A DNA stretch of 64,000 bases from Panacagrimonas sp965216805 (GTDB taxonomy: Bacteria > Pseudomonadota > Gammaproteobacteria > Nevskiales > Nevskiaceae), in assembly GCF_965216805.1 (NCBI RefSeq), contig NZ_CBDCGN010000003.1:372001-436000 (forward strand). Direction: 5' to 3'. The notes under the pieces were generated by a model. That model had not been told where the DNA came from and ran no database searches. It saw only the letters and a program-made list of their open reading frames with translations. Position numbers and translations under genes: made by a program. The first letter of the stretch is position 1. Each line of letters starts with the position of its first letter. This document shows, piece by piece, positions 7,417 to 16,923 of this stretch.

Positions 7417-9033
7417 ATGTTCGGACGCAGCGCGCGGCTGTGGGTCATCTGGCGCGTGGTGCAGCGTTATGGCCTGCGTGAATTCGTCGACGGCCGGCCG
7501 CGCGGTGATCAGCCGCGCGAAGTGCGTCTGCGGCTAGCACTGGAAGAGCTGGGGCCGGTGTTCATCAAGTTTGGCCAGGCGCTGTCGACGCGACCGGACA
7601 TCCTGCCGCCGGAGCTGGCGCTGGAACTGGCCAAGCTGCAGGACCGGGTGCCGCCGTTTCCGGGTGACGACGCGCGGCGCATTGTCGAGACCTCGCTGGG
7701 CAAGCCTGTCGACCAGCTGTTCAACGAATTTGACGAAGTGCCGCTGGCGTCGGCCTCGGTGGCCCAGGTGCACACGGCAAGACTCAAACCGCAGGCGCCG
7801 GACGATCCCGGCTTTGCGGTGGTGGTCAAGGTGCTGCGCCCGGGTGCGGAAGCCGCGATCCGCAAGGACATCGAAGTGCTGCGTGCACTTGCCGCGCTTG
7901 CCGAGACCCTGCACCCGGAGGGCCGGCGCATCCAGCCCAGGGCCGTGGTGGAGGAGTACGCCAAGTCACTGATCGACGAGATGGACCTGATGCGCGAAGG
8001 CGCCAATTGCGCGCTGCTGCGCCGCAACTGGCTGGGCAGCCCGCTGATCTATCACCCGCTGGTGTTCTTCGATTACACCCGCGCCGACGTACTGGTGATG
8101 GAGCGCATCTACGGCATTTCCATCCGCGAGCTGGAACGTCTGCGCGAGATGGGCGTGAGCTTTCAGGTACTGGCCGAACGCGGCGTCGAGATCTTCTTCA
8201 AGCAGGTGTTCCGCGACAATTTCTTCCATGCGGACATGCACCCTGGGAACATTTTCGTGGATGCGGCCAATCCCGCAGTCCCCGCTTACCTGGCCGTGGA
8301 TTTCGGCATCGTCGGCACGTTGACGCCGCAGGACCAGCGCTACCTGGCGGAAAATTTCCTGGCTTTCTTCAACCGCGACTATCGGCGCGTGGCCGAATTG
8401 CATGTGGAGAGCGAGTGGATTCCGGCCGGCACCCGCGTGGAGGAATTCGAGTCCGCCATCCGCACCGTGTGCGAGCCGATCTTCGGCAAACCCATCAAGG
8501 ACATTTCCTTCGGCTTCTTCCTGCTGCGCCTGTTCCAGATCGCGCGACGATTCAAGTACCAGGTGCAGCCGCAGCTGGTGCTGCTGCAAAAGACCTTGCT
8601 GCAGGTCGAAGGGCTGGGGCGCCAGCTCTATCCCGAGCTGGATTTGTGGAAGACCGCCAAGCCGATCATGGAAGACTGGATGAAGAACCGACTCGGTCCC
8701 GGCGCCATGCTGGCCCGCGTCCGGCGCGAGGGCCCTCACGTGGCCGAGATGCTGCCGGAACTGGCCAACCAGGCGATCAAGCGGCTGGAGCGCGGCGAAG
8801 GCCTGGGCCTGGGAGTGCGCTCGCTGGACCCGCTGAAGGCCGAGATGCGCCGCAACAGCCAGCGCCAGATGCGCGCGACGCTGGGTGCCGCCTGCCTGCT
8901 CGGCGCCGCCGTCGTCGCAGTGTCCGCCGCGGCCGGCGTCGGGCGCTGGCTGGACCTGCCCTGGCCAAGCTGGATCCTGGGCGCGCTTGGTGCCTGGCTG
9001 GCCTGGTCGGGGTTGCGCGAACCCAGGGGCTGA
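7417..9033 (+). CDS. ubiB: Ubiquinone biosynthesis protein UbiB (ABC1/ADCK/UbiB atypical kinase)
   Basis: A membrane-anchored atypical kinase-like ATPase needed for ubiquinone synthesis. The protein has 538 residues. The family KxGQ motif is at 51-54 (KFGQ), followed by ALSTRPDILP. A nucleotide-binding Ala-rich loop (PLASASVAQVH), the HADMHPGN catalytic loop and the DFG-like DFGIVG follow. Two C-terminal transmembrane segments (about 485-530) end the protein. The ATG at 7417 fits the conserved N-terminal helix. The 118 bases separating it from ubiJ show no clear terminator. Confidence 0.95.
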   Translation: MFGRSARLWVIWRVVQRYGLREFVDGRPRGDQPREVRLRLALEELGPVFIKFGQALSTRPDILPPELALELAKLQDRVPPFPGDDARRIVETSLGKPVDQLFNEFDEVPLASASVAQVHTARLKPQAPDDPGFAVVVKVLRPGAEAAIRKDIEVLRALAALAETLHPEGRRIQPRAVVEEYAKSLIDEMDLMREGANCALLRRNWLGSPLIYHPLVFFDYTRADVLVMERIYGISIRELERLREMGVSFQVLAERGVEIFFKQVFRDNFFHADMHPGNIFVDAANPAVPAYLAVDFGIVGTLTPQDQRYLAENFLAFFNRDYRRVAELHVESEWIPAGTRVEEFESAIRTVCEPIFGKPIKDISFGFFLLRLFQIARRFKYQVQPQLVLLQKTLLQVEGLGRQLYPELDLWKTAKPIMEDWMKNRLGPGAMLARVRREGPHVAEMLPELANQAIKRLERGEGLGLGVRSLDPLKAEMRRNSQRQMRATLGAACLLGAAVVAVSAAAGVGRWLDLPWPSWILGALGAWLAWSGLREPRG

Positions 9034-9051
9034 CCCCGGGTCGCGCTGCGA

Positions 9052-10383
9052 TCATCCGCCCGGAGCGGTGCTCACAATGCTCAGACCTTTGAGCAGATTC
9101 AAAGCCTGGTAGAGCGAGTAATCCGACTCGGCCAGCTTGGTCTCTTCTTCGAGTAGCCTCTTGCGCGCCGCTTCGGCTTCTTCGTCGGTAGGGCCGTTTT
9201 CGTTGGCGAGACTCCCGGCCAGAGCGGCTTCCGTGAGCGGTTCGAACACATCGCCCTCTTCGGACTTGGCCACCTTGAGCGGGCGCACGGCGATGTCGGG
9301 CACGATGCCGTCACCCTGGATCGAGCGGCCTGAGGGGGTGTAGTAGCGCGCCGTTGTGAGCTTGATCGCGGATTCGGTCTGCAGCGGCATGATCGTCTGT
9401 ACCGAACCCTTGCCGAAGCTCTTTTCGCCCAGCACCACCGCACGCTTCTGGTCCTGCAGCGCGCCGGCGACGATCTCCGAGGCCGAGGCCGAACCCCCGT
9501 TGATCATCACCACGATCGGTCGCCCCGACAATTCGTCGCCCGGCGTGGCGCTGAACTCGCGGCGGGAGTCCTGCTCGCGGCCCTTGATGCTGACGATGGT
9601 GCCTTTCTCCATGAAGACGTCGCTCACCCTCACCGCGGCGTCGAGAACGCCGCCGGGGTTGTTGCGCAGGTCCAGCACCAAGCCCTTGATCTTGCCGTCG
9701 GATTCCTTCTTGAGCTTCTTGAGTTCCTTGTCCAGCGAGGCGCCGGTCTCGGTGGTGAAGCTGGACACGCGCAGATAGGCCATCCCCGGCTCCAGCATGC
9801 GCCCGCGTACGCTGGCGACATTGATGATTGCGCGCTCCATCGACACCACCAGCGGCGCGGTTTCGCCCTCGCGCACCACCGTCAGCTCGATCTTGCTGCC
9901 GGCATCGCCACGCATCTTCTTGACCGCATCGCTCAGGCTCAGGCCCTTGGTGGGCGTGTCGTCGATCTTGATGATTAGATCGCCTGGCTGGATACCGGCG
10001 CGCGCGGCGGGGGTGTCGTCGATGGGCGACACCACGCGCACGAAGCCGTTCTGCAGCTGCACTTCGATGCCCAGGCCGCCGAATTTGCCGGACGTGGAGA
10101 TGTTCATCTCCTTGAACTCCTCGGCGTCCAGATAGGCCGAATGCGGATCCAGTCCCGTGAGCATGCCGCGCACGGCGTTCTCCAGCAGCACCTTGTCCTC
10201 GATCGGCTCCACGTAGTCGCTCTTGATGCGATTGAGGATCTCCACAAACACCTGCAAGTCCTTCAGCGGCAGAGGTTCTGTGGACTTGTCCTTGTTGGCG
10301 AAAACGCCATCGGTCAGCGTGATACCGACGCCGATAAGGACACCGGCGGCGAGCGCCAGAGAAGTGCGAAAACGATGGGACAT
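9052..10383 (-). CDS. S41 family carboxy-terminal processing protease
   Basis: A periplasmic serine protease of the CtpA/Prc type, 443 residues. An N-terminal signal or anchor segment (residues 8-26) leads to a helical bundle, a PDZ domain (about 95-175) and the S41 catalytic core. From the family pattern GGSASASE and GEKSFGKG, the catalytic residues are Ser300, Asp311 and Lys325, and the spacing matches E. coli Prc. The start at 10383 (MSHRFRTS) is preferred over an ATG ten codons upstream because it begins the signal segment. It is convergent with ubiB. In the sister orders this gene often follows a murein hydrolase activator (EnvC-type) gene; none is present here. Confidence 0.93.
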   Translation of the reverse strand: MSHRFRTSLALAAGVLIGVGITLTDGVFANKDKSTEPLPLKDLQVFVEILNRIKSDYVEPIEDKVLLENAVRGMLTGLDPHSAYLDAEEFKEMNISTSGKFGGLGIEVQLQNGFVRVVSPIDDTPAARAGIQPGDLIIKIDDTPTKGLSLSDAVKKMRGDAGSKIELTVVREGETAPLVVSMERAIINVASVRGRMLEPGMAYLRVSSFTTETGASLDKELKKLKKESDGKIKGLVLDLRNNPGGVLDAAVRVSDVFMEKGTIVSIKGREQDSRREFSATPGDELSGRPIVVMINGGSASASEIVAGALQDQKRAVVLGEKSFGKGSVQTIMPLQTESAIKLTTARYYTPSGRSIQGDGIVPDIAVRPLKVAKSEEGDVFEPLTEAALAGSLANENGPTDEEAEAARKRLLEEETKLAESDYSLYQALNLLKGLSIVSTAPGG

Positions 10384-10633
10384 GGCGCTGCGGACTCCGG
10401 TGCCGCCGAGCAAAGCGGGAATAAAGCGTCGAAATTGACGATAACACAGACCTTTACTGACCTTTTATGGGCAACGGGGTTCGCGATACCCGCGACCAGT
10501 GCGGATGTAGGGCGATTTCGCCGGAGGATCACCGGGGCGACACGCCCCTGCGTCATCGCCGCTAACGACTTGCTCCATACGTGGCCGTACCGTGATCGGG
10601 TCGGATCAAGCGATCCCCATGCGAGTTCCCGCG

Positions 10634-11281
10634 ATGTCGAACATTCCTTCGCCTGCGCACCGGCAGAGCCTTTCCGCGACCGATTGGGCAGAAGCCGCGC
10701 TGGACGTCATTGCCGGCGGTGGAATCGAGGCGGTGGCTGTCGAGCCGCTGGCGCGCCGCCTGAGCGTGACCAAGGGCAGTTTCTACTGGCACTACCCGAA
10801 TCGCGATGCGCTGGTGGCACGGGCACTGGAAGTCTGGGAGCACCACGAAACGGTGGAGATGATTGCGCGCGCCGAACAGCAGCCGCATCCGCGCGAACGC
10901 ATCCACACCCTGTTCCGCTCCGCGGCCAACACCGACCAGCGATCCGAGCGCATTCTGCTCGCACTGTCCGGCTCCAAGCACGCGGTTGCCCGCGCCAGCG
11001 TGCTGCGGGTTGCCGAAGCCTGGCGGCACTACATCGAAACCTGCTACCGCGGCCTCGGACTGGACGCAGTGTCGGCGCGCAACTGGGCCACCCTGGCGTA
11101 CTCCACCTTCATCGGCACCGTGCGCATGCGCCGCGACAATCCGGACGCGCTGCCGCCAGGCCAGGATTTCAACGACTACCTGCGTTTTCTGATTCGCACC
11201 TTGATCCCCGCCGAGGTGCCCGGCGCCGCAGGTGTCGTGCAGCATCCCAGCGTGGTGCCGTTGCGCAGAACTGGCAGCTGA
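10634..11281 (+). CDS. TetR/AcrR family transcriptional regulator
   Basis: A one-component repressor with an N-terminal helix-turn-helix of about 45 residues ending in VTKGSFYWHYPNRDALV, the typical TetR recognition segment, and a C-terminal ligand domain of about 150 residues. It has 215 residues from ATG 10634. ATG 10619 would add five residues, and neither start has a strong ribosome site. It is convergent with the aldehyde dehydrogenase gene across a bidirectional terminator, so that gene is a possible but unproven target. Ligand unknown. Confidence 0.9.
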   Translation: MSNIPSPAHRQSLSATDWAEAALDVIAGGGIEAVAVEPLARRLSVTKGSFYWHYPNRDALVARALEVWEHHETVEMIARAEQQPHPRERIHTLFRSAANTDQRSERILLALSGSKHAVARASVLRVAEAWRHYIETCYRGLGLDAVSARNWATLAYSTFIGTVRMRRDNPDALPPGQDFNDYLRFLIRTLIPAEVPGAAGVVQHPSVVPLRRTGS

Positions 11282-11295
11282 GGCTGGCGGACACG

Positions 11296-11331
11296 AAAAA
11301 GCGCGGCCCCCGCAAGGCGCCGCGCCTTTTT
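11296..11331. terminator. Bidirectional Rho-independent terminator
   Basis: AAAAAGCGCGGC and CGCCGCGCCTTTTT form a GC-rich stem flanked by A and T runs on the two sides, so it can act on both strands. It sits between the convergent TetR and aldehyde dehydrogenase genes, 14 bases from each stop. Confidence 0.85.
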
Positions 11332-11344
11332 CGAGCGCCGGCGA

Positions 11345-12796
11345 TCAGACCAGCTTCATCATCAGATCGATGATCTTCTGCGTCCACGACTTGTGCGGCA
11401 GGAAGAACATGCGCGCGAGCAGGACGCGCGTACGCACCACCGCGCGTTCGTGCGAGAAGGCCTTGAAGCCGTACTCGCCATGCGCGCTGCCGATTCCGGA
11501 ATTGTTGACCCCGCCAAACGGCAGGTTGCCGTGCAGGAAGTGCACCACGGCGTGGTTGATGCACGCGCCGCCGGACGAGGTGCGTTGCATCACCGCTTCG
11601 ATGTTGCGCTGGTTGCGGCTCCAAACGTAGAGCGCCAACGGCTTTTCCATGGCGTTGATCTCGCCGATCACCTGGTCGAGGTTGCTGAAGGAGATGATGG
11701 GCAGCAAGGGCCCGAAAATCTCTTCCTGCATGATGCGTGCATCACGCGGGATGTCGGTGAGCAGGGTCGGCGCGATGAAGCAGTCCTTTTCGTCCACCGC
11801 ATCGCCGCTGAGCACCTTGGCGCCCTTGGCTTTGGCATCCTGCAGCAGCGCGTTGATCCGCTGGGTGTGGCGCAGGTTGACCACCCGCGCCAGTGCCGGC
11901 GACTGCTGCGCCGCGCCGCCCTCCCCATAAGCCTTGGCGATGTACTCCTTCACCAGCCGCACAAACTCGTCCTTGACCGCAGCATGCACGTAGACGTGAT
12001 CGGGCGCGATGCAGGTCTGGCCGTTGTTGGTGTACTTGCCCCAGGCGATGGTCTGGGCGGCGAGCTTGAGGTCGGCTGACTCATCGACGATGGTCGGACT
12101 CTTGCCGCCGAGCTCCAGGGTGACACTGGTCAGATGCTTGGCCGCCGCCGCCATCACCACCTTGCCGATCGCTGGCGAACCGGTGAAGAAGATGTGATCG
12201 AACGGCAGCGACAGCAACAGGGTGGAGACATCTGCCTCGCCTTCGAAGATCGCGACCTCGTCTTCGGAGAAAATCTCGCGCACGATCTTGACCATCACCG
12301 CAGACAGATGCGGCGTCATCTCCGACGGTTTGAGGATGGAGGTGTTGCCCGCGGCGATGGCGGAGACCAGCGGGCCGAACGTCAGGTTCACCGGGTAGTT
12401 CCACGGCGAGATAATCAAGGTGCGGCCCTTGGGCTCGTACTGCACATAACCCTTGGTGCCGAACATCATCTGCGTCGGCCACACGCCCTTGGGCTTCATC
12501 CATTTGCCCAGATGCCGGCGTGCATCGTTGGCTTCCATCACGATGGGCATGACTTCGGTCAGATCGACCTCAGCCGGCGGCTTGCGGAAGTCCTGGAAGG
12601 CGGCGTCGCGAATCGCCTGACGATGTGCCAGCACGGCATCCCGCAGGCGCGTGATCTTGACCAGGCGTTCCTGGCGCGTCGAGGTGCGCAGACGGATAGC
12701 GGTATCACGCTGGCGCTCGAACACCTTGCGGATTTCGGCCTCATTGGCGCTGCCGGAATTCAGGGCGGTGGGCAGGTAGGAAACGGCGGTATTCAT
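11345..12796 (-). CDS. Aldehyde dehydrogenase (class 3 / coniferyl aldehyde dehydrogenase type)
   Basis: An NAD(P)-dependent oxidoreductase that converts aldehydes to carboxylic acids, 483 residues. Visible motifs are SPWNYPVNLTFGPLVSAIAAGN of the cofactor site, FTGSPAIGKVVM, the catalytic Glu in LELGGKSP and the catalytic Cys in NNGQTCIAPDHV. The C-terminus has the hydrophobic tail seen in fatty or coniferyl aldehyde dehydrogenases (LLARMFFLPHKSW). The start at 12796 is the first ATG of the conserved region. The substrate cannot be fixed from sequence; medium- or long-chain or aromatic aldehydes are typical of this subfamily. Confidence 0.93.
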   Translation of the reverse strand: MNTAVSYLPTALNSGSANEAEIRKVFERQRDTAIRLRTSTRQERLVKITRLRDAVLAHRQAIRDAAFQDFRKPPAEVDLTEVMPIVMEANDARRHLGKWMKPKGVWPTQMMFGTKGYVQYEPKGRTLIISPWNYPVNLTFGPLVSAIAAGNTSILKPSEMTPHLSAVMVKIVREIFSEDEVAIFEGEADVSTLLLSLPFDHIFFTGSPAIGKVVMAAAAKHLTSVTLELGGKSPTIVDESADLKLAAQTIAWGKYTNNGQTCIAPDHVYVHAAVKDEFVRLVKEYIAKAYGEGGAAQQSPALARVVNLRHTQRINALLQDAKAKGAKVLSGDAVDEKDCFIAPTLLTDIPRDARIMQEEIFGPLLPIISFSNLDQVIGEINAMEKPLALYVWSRNQRNIEAVMQRTSSGGACINHAVVHFLHGNLPFGGVNNSGIGSAHGEYGFKAFSHERAVVRTRVLLARMFFLPHKSWTQKIIDLMMKLV

Positions 12797-12887
12797 GGGC
12801 TCTCCTTGTTCCTCATCGGTCGAGTTGAACGACCGTTTTAATGGCGAGTATACGCCCGGCCCCGAGACTGACCGTATGGCTGCGGCG

Positions 12888-13667
12888 TCAGTAAGCGATC
12901 GTCTCCAGAAGCGGTCGGTGCAGCGCCGGGACCGTCGCCAGCACGCTGGTCGTATCCAGGCCCACCTGCTGCCCGCGCAGGTCGGTGAAGGTGCCGCCGG
13001 CTTCGCGCACGATCACGGTGAGCGCGGCGATATCCAGAATATTCACGTCGGATTCGATCACCGCGTCGAGCTTGCCGCTGGCCAGCAGGTGGTAGTGCAG
13101 GAAATCGCCGTAACCGCGGATGCGCTGCAATTGCGGTATCAGCGCACCCAGATTCGACCACGCCGGCGACTGCGCCAGACTGGCGAGGTTGCCGGTCGAC
13201 AACGTGGTTTTTGCCAGGGCGCTGGTTTGGGCAACGCGCAGCGGTTGACCGTCCAGAAATGCGCCGCCGCCATGCTCGGCCCAGGCCCGCTCGCCGTTGC
13301 CGCCGTTCCAGCATGGCGCGCTGGAGACGCCCAGGATCAATTCACCGCGATGCATCAGCGCAATCTGCACCGAGAACATCGGATAGCCGCGGACGAAGGA
13401 CTTGGTGCCGTCGATGGGGTCCACCAGCCACAGGTAGTCGGCCTCCATCGCCGCGCGGCCGGTTTCCTCGCCGTAAAACCCGTGATCGGGAAAACGGGCG
13501 GTCAGCAATGAACGGATCGCCTGTTCAGCGGCCACATCCACTTCCGTGACCGGGCTGGCGTCCGCCTTGATCGAAACATTGAATGCGCCGCGATAGGCAT
13601 TGCGGATGATCTCGCCGGCCGCATCGGCAGCGTCCATGGCGGCTTGCAGGAAAGGACTGTTGGACAT
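12888..13667 (-). CDS. hisN: Inositol monophosphatase family protein, histidinol-phosphatase-like
   Basis: A Mg-dependent phosphatase of 259 residues. Metal ligands sit in GEE (66-68) and DPIDGTKSFVRGYP (83-96), with the C-terminal metal-site segment SDVNILDIAALTVIVREAGG. The KSFVRG sequence after the DGT motif resembles HisN-type histidinol-phosphate phosphatases more than SuhB, which reads INF at that place. No other histidine genes are nearby, so the substrate assignment is tentative; 3'-phosphoadenosine phosphatase or inositol phosphatase activity remain alternatives. Confidence 0.75.
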   Translation of the reverse strand: MSNSPFLQAAMDAADAAGEIIRNAYRGAFNVSIKADASPVTEVDVAAEQAIRSLLTARFPDHGFYGEETGRAAMEADYLWLVDPIDGTKSFVRGYPMFSVQIALMHRGELILGVSSAPCWNGGNGERAWAEHGGGAFLDGQPLRVAQTSALAKTTLSTGNLASLAQSPAWSNLGALIPQLQRIRGYGDFLHYHLLASGKLDAVIESDVNILDIAALTVIVREAGGTFTDLRGQQVGLDTTSVLATVPALHRPLLETIAY

Positions 13668-13851
13668 CGATTGATGGTTGGCGGAGAAAACGGTTCGGCA
13701 TCGTAGTGCCGTGCCGCCAGCACCTACAATCAGCGGCGGTCATGCAGGCAGGTGGCCGACCTCATCCCAGCCTACACGCCTTAGCGAGCGGCGGCCCATT
13801 CCCGCCTCGCGGACCAGGGACCCCGGACGCGCCACGAGAGACCGACGCCTT

Positions 13852-14229
13852 ATGGACAAGATCTTCATCCGCAGTCTGCGCATCGACACCATCATCGGGA
13901 TCTACGACTGGGAGCGAACCCTGCAACGCCCGCTGGTGTTCGACCTCGAGCTGGGTCTGGACACACGTCAGGCTGCCAGCAGTGATCATGTGCGCGACGC
14001 GGTGGACTACGCCGCGGTCAGCGACACCGTGCGCGAGATTGCCATCACACTTAAACCGCAATTGCTGGAAACGCTGGCGGAAACGATTGCGCGCACGCTG
14101 TTCGAGCGCTTTGCCATCCTGTCGCTGCGCCTGAGCATCGACAAGCCCGGCGCGATCGCCGATGTCAAGGGCGTTGGGGTGGAGATTGATCGCCGCCGCG
14201 AAGACTACGCAGCCTGCGGCGCGCACTGA
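13852..14229 (+). CDS. folB: Dihydroneopterin aldolase
   Basis: FolB cleaves 7,8-dihydroneopterin to 6-hydroxymethyl-dihydropterin and glycolaldehyde in folate synthesis. It has 125 residues and opens with DKIFIRSLRIDTIIGIYDWER, in which the Glu contacts the pterin. It contains YAAVSDTVRE and LLETLAETIAR, and ends with the Lys-containing LRLSIDKPGA. ATG 13852 is chosen because it places the conserved first strand at the N-terminus. It is convergent with gmhB, with four bases between the stops. Confidence 0.95.
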   Translation: MDKIFIRSLRIDTIIGIYDWERTLQRPLVFDLELGLDTRQAASSDHVRDAVDYAAVSDTVREIAITLKPQLLETLAETIARTLFERFAILSLRLSIDKPGAIADVKGVGVEIDRRREDYAACGAH

Positions 14230-14233
14230 TCGC

Positions 14234-14767
14234 TCAACGCAAACAGTCGGAAACGAATGCGGCAAGATCGTCGTACACCGGCACGCCGGTCAGGTCATGC
14301 CCGGCCGATTCGGTGAGGCGCCCCTTGCCGGTGCGCACCAGCACCGGGCTCGCCCCGGCCGCGCGGGCCGCCTGGATGTCCGACCAGCTATCACCGACGA
14401 AGGGCACGTCGTCCAGGCTCATCTGCATGCGACGGGCGATGTCGCGCAGCATGCCGGGATTGGGCTTGCGCATTTCAGTGGCGTGGTCCGGGTGTTCGGG
14501 CGCAAACACGGTGGCGCAGATCTGGCCGCCGAGTTCGGTGACCTTCTGTAGCATGCGTGACTGGATGCCGGCGAAGGCGTCGTAATCGAACAAGCCGCGG
14601 CCGATCCCGGCCTGGTTGGAGGCCACGAAGACCTTGCAGCCGGCCTGCGACAGGCGCGCGATGGCCTCCACCGATCCCGGCACCGGCACCCACTCGTCCG
14701 CCGACTTGATGTAGTCGTCGGAGTCTTCGTTGATCACGCCATCCCGGTCCAGAATCACCAGCTTCAC
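14234..14767 (-). CDS. gmhB: D-glycero-beta-D-manno-heptose 1,7-bisphosphate 7-phosphatase, zinc-ligand-free variant
   Basis: A HAD-superfamily phosphatase of lipopolysaccharide heptose synthesis, 177 residues. Catalytic motifs are LDRDGVIN (6-13), ASNQAGIGRG (49-58), RKPNPGML (100-107) and VGDSWSD. In most GmhB proteins a structural zinc is held by three Cys and one His just before RKP. Here that stretch (88-102) reads FAPEHPDHATEMRKP with no cysteine. A zinc-independent GmhB is likely. A related HAD phosphatase with another substrate, such as histidinol-phosphate, is possible. Confidence 0.85.
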   Translation of the reverse strand: MKLVILDRDGVINEDSDDYIKSADEWVPVPGSVEAIARLSQAGCKVFVASNQAGIGRGLFDYDAFAGIQSRMLQKVTELGGQICATVFAPEHPDHATEMRKPNPGMLRDIARRMQMSLDDVPFVGDSWSDIQAARAAGASPVLVRTGKGRLTESAGHDLTGVPVYDDLAAFVSDCLR

Positions 14768-14886
14768 CTTCCGCTCTCCCTGGTATCCGAAGCCCGGCCG
14801 CAGGGAACCGCACCGGATTCGTCGAAGCTATGCTAGCAACTTGAACCTGCGCGGCCGTCAGCGACCGCCGGGGCCGGGGGAAACGC

Positions 14887-16872
14887 ATGAAGAATCGACC
14901 GTCGCCGCTGCTGCTGGTGGCGTTGCTGGCGATCCTCGCCGGCGCCTGGCTGTTCCCGCGCTATTTCGACCAGCCCGGTGCTTACGCCTCGATCTGGCTG
15001 CAGCGCGCGCAGTTGTGGTGGGCGATGCGCAGCATCGACGGCGTGTCTTCCGAAGCGATGGAGATCGACACGGCGGCGAACGGCGACCTGTGGGTCACCA
15101 GCAAGTATTCGGTGCTGCGCGTTGCCGCGGCCGACGGCCGGCGCACGCCGGTGATGAGCCTGCACCGGGTCCGCCAGCAGACCGGCGCAGACTTCGGCGC
15201 CTTCAACACCGCCGAGGTGACAGCGGACGGTGTGCTGTGGATCGGCGGCTGGCACGGCACCGTGCTACGCACCGACGGCGACGAAGACATCCGCCTGATC
15301 TCAACGCGCGAGATGGCGCCGACCGGGCGCATTCACGACATCGCCGTGGTCAATGCCGAGGTCTATGTCGGCGGCGACGGCCTGTGGCGGCACGTGCCGG
15401 ACGAGGATCGCCTGCAGCGGCTGGACGACGGCAGCTTGCGCGTGCGCGCACTGGCGACCGACGCCGCCGGCACGCTGGTAGTGGCCAGCGACCGCGCGGT
15501 GTTCGGCTACCTGGACGGCAGGCTCGAGCCGCGCTGGCAGGCCGGCGAGGACGACGGCGCGATCACCGCCCTGACCCCCGAGCCCGACGGTGCACTGCTG
15601 GTCGGCACCCGCACCGGCGTGGTGGTGCTCGAGCCCGACGGCAGTGTGCGCACGCGTCTGCTGGCCGGCGAAGGCGTGCGCGGGTTCTCGCGCGATGCCG
15701 AAGGGCGGCTGTGGGTCGCGACCTGGCAGTCCGGCGTTGCGGTGCCGACCGACGATGGCTGGCGCCTGCTGGGCTACACCGACGGCCTGCCGGACGACAG
15801 CGTCTCGGATCTGGCCATCGACGCCGAGGGCGCACTGTGGCTGGCGATCTACGGCAGGGGTGCCTACCGCGTCGAGGCTGCGCGGGTGCGCACGCTGGCG
15901 CAGACGCGGCAGCGGCCGGTCATCGACGATGGCGTGCAGATTCATGCTGACGCCTGCGCAGCGTCGACGCAGGCGCTGGGCGGGCCGTCTGAATCCGGGC
16001 AGATTGCGCGCGAAGGGGGCGGCATCGACAGGACGGTGTTCTTTGATCGCCGCCAGGTCTGTCCGGCCGCGCCGGGTTATCGCGCAGCGGCGGGCATCTG
16101 GGGCACGGTCAGGAATGACGGCGTGTGGCTACATGACACCGGACAGGTGCGCACGCTGGCGCTACCGCCCGGCTTGGCGGACAGCATGGTCACCGCGCTG
16201 TACCGGGACCACACCGGTCGCTGGTGGCTCGGCAGCCGTCATCTCGGCGTGTTCGAACAGCAGGCAGACGGCTGGCGGGCGCACGGGCGTGAGGCCGGCC
16301 TGGCCGCCAACCCGATCCAGGCCATCGACGGCGATGCCACCGGCCACCTCTGGGTGGCCAGCTACCCGCGCGCGGCTCGCGGCGGCGCGCCTGCCAAGGC
16401 CGGGCTGCACCGCTTCGACGGCAAGCGCTGGGAGGCCATCGTTCCAAGGAAACGCGGGCGCTCGCTGACCCAGTTGCCGTATCGCGGAATGTTCAACGAT
16501 CTGGCCTCGCGGACGGCCAACGACCTGCGGGTGCTAGACGATGGCCGCATCGCCGTGGCCACCAACGCGGGTCTGAGCCTGGTCAATGCGCCGGACGACA
16601 TCCGCAGCTTCGACCGCTACAACCTCGGAATGCCCAGCAATTTCGTCCACTCGGTCAGCGCCGACGCCGACGGTCGGCTGTGGATGACCCATGCCTACTG
16701 GGGTGCCGGCGTGACCTGGCAGTCGGGCATTGGCTTCGGCAATCGCAACACCCGCGATGGATTGTTTGCCGATCGCCTGGTGGCGGTGGGGCACGATGCG
16801 CAAGACCGCGTTTGGCTGCAGGCCAGCGATGGCCGCGTGGCGATCTATGACCGCGAGCGGCTGATGCGCTGA
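14887..16872 (+). CDS. Membrane-anchored two-component-regulator-type beta-propeller protein
   Basis: A 661-residue protein with one N-terminal transmembrane segment (residues 8-24) and about a dozen repeats of the type G-x-LW(V/I)-x-T/G that form one or two beta-propellers in the periplasm. Such repeats (Reg_prop family) usually make up the sensor part of hybrid histidine kinases or GGDEF proteins. Here the protein stops after the propeller and no cytoplasmic output domain is visible. The start is ATG 14887 after a GC-rich leader. No partner gene is adjacent. Function unknown. Confidence 0.75.
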   Translation: MKNRPSPLLLVALLAILAGAWLFPRYFDQPGAYASIWLQRAQLWWAMRSIDGVSSEAMEIDTAANGDLWVTSKYSVLRVAAADGRRTPVMSLHRVRQQTGADFGAFNTAEVTADGVLWIGGWHGTVLRTDGDEDIRLISTREMAPTGRIHDIAVVNAEVYVGGDGLWRHVPDEDRLQRLDDGSLRVRALATDAAGTLVVASDRAVFGYLDGRLEPRWQAGEDDGAITALTPEPDGALLVGTRTGVVVLEPDGSVRTRLLAGEGVRGFSRDAEGRLWVATWQSGVAVPTDDGWRLLGYTDGLPDDSVSDLAIDAEGALWLAIYGRGAYRVEAARVRTLAQTRQRPVIDDGVQIHADACAASTQALGGPSESGQIAREGGGIDRTVFFDRRQVCPAAPGYRAAAGIWGTVRNDGVWLHDTGQVRTLALPPGLADSMVTALYRDHTGRWWLGSRHLGVFEQQADGWRAHGREAGLAANPIQAIDGDATGHLWVASYPRAARGGAPAKAGLHRFDGKRWEAIVPRKRGRSLTQLPYRGMFNDLASRTANDLRVLDDGRIAVATNAGLSLVNAPDDIRSFDRYNLGMPSNFVHSVSADADGRLWMTHAYWGAGVTWQSGIGFGNRNTRDGLFADRLVAVGHDAQDRVWLQASDGRVAIYDRERLMR

Positions 16873-16923
16873 GACGGTGGTGCCGCGGTGCGACGGCGGC
16901 CGCGGGCCGCTCCGCAAAAGGCC

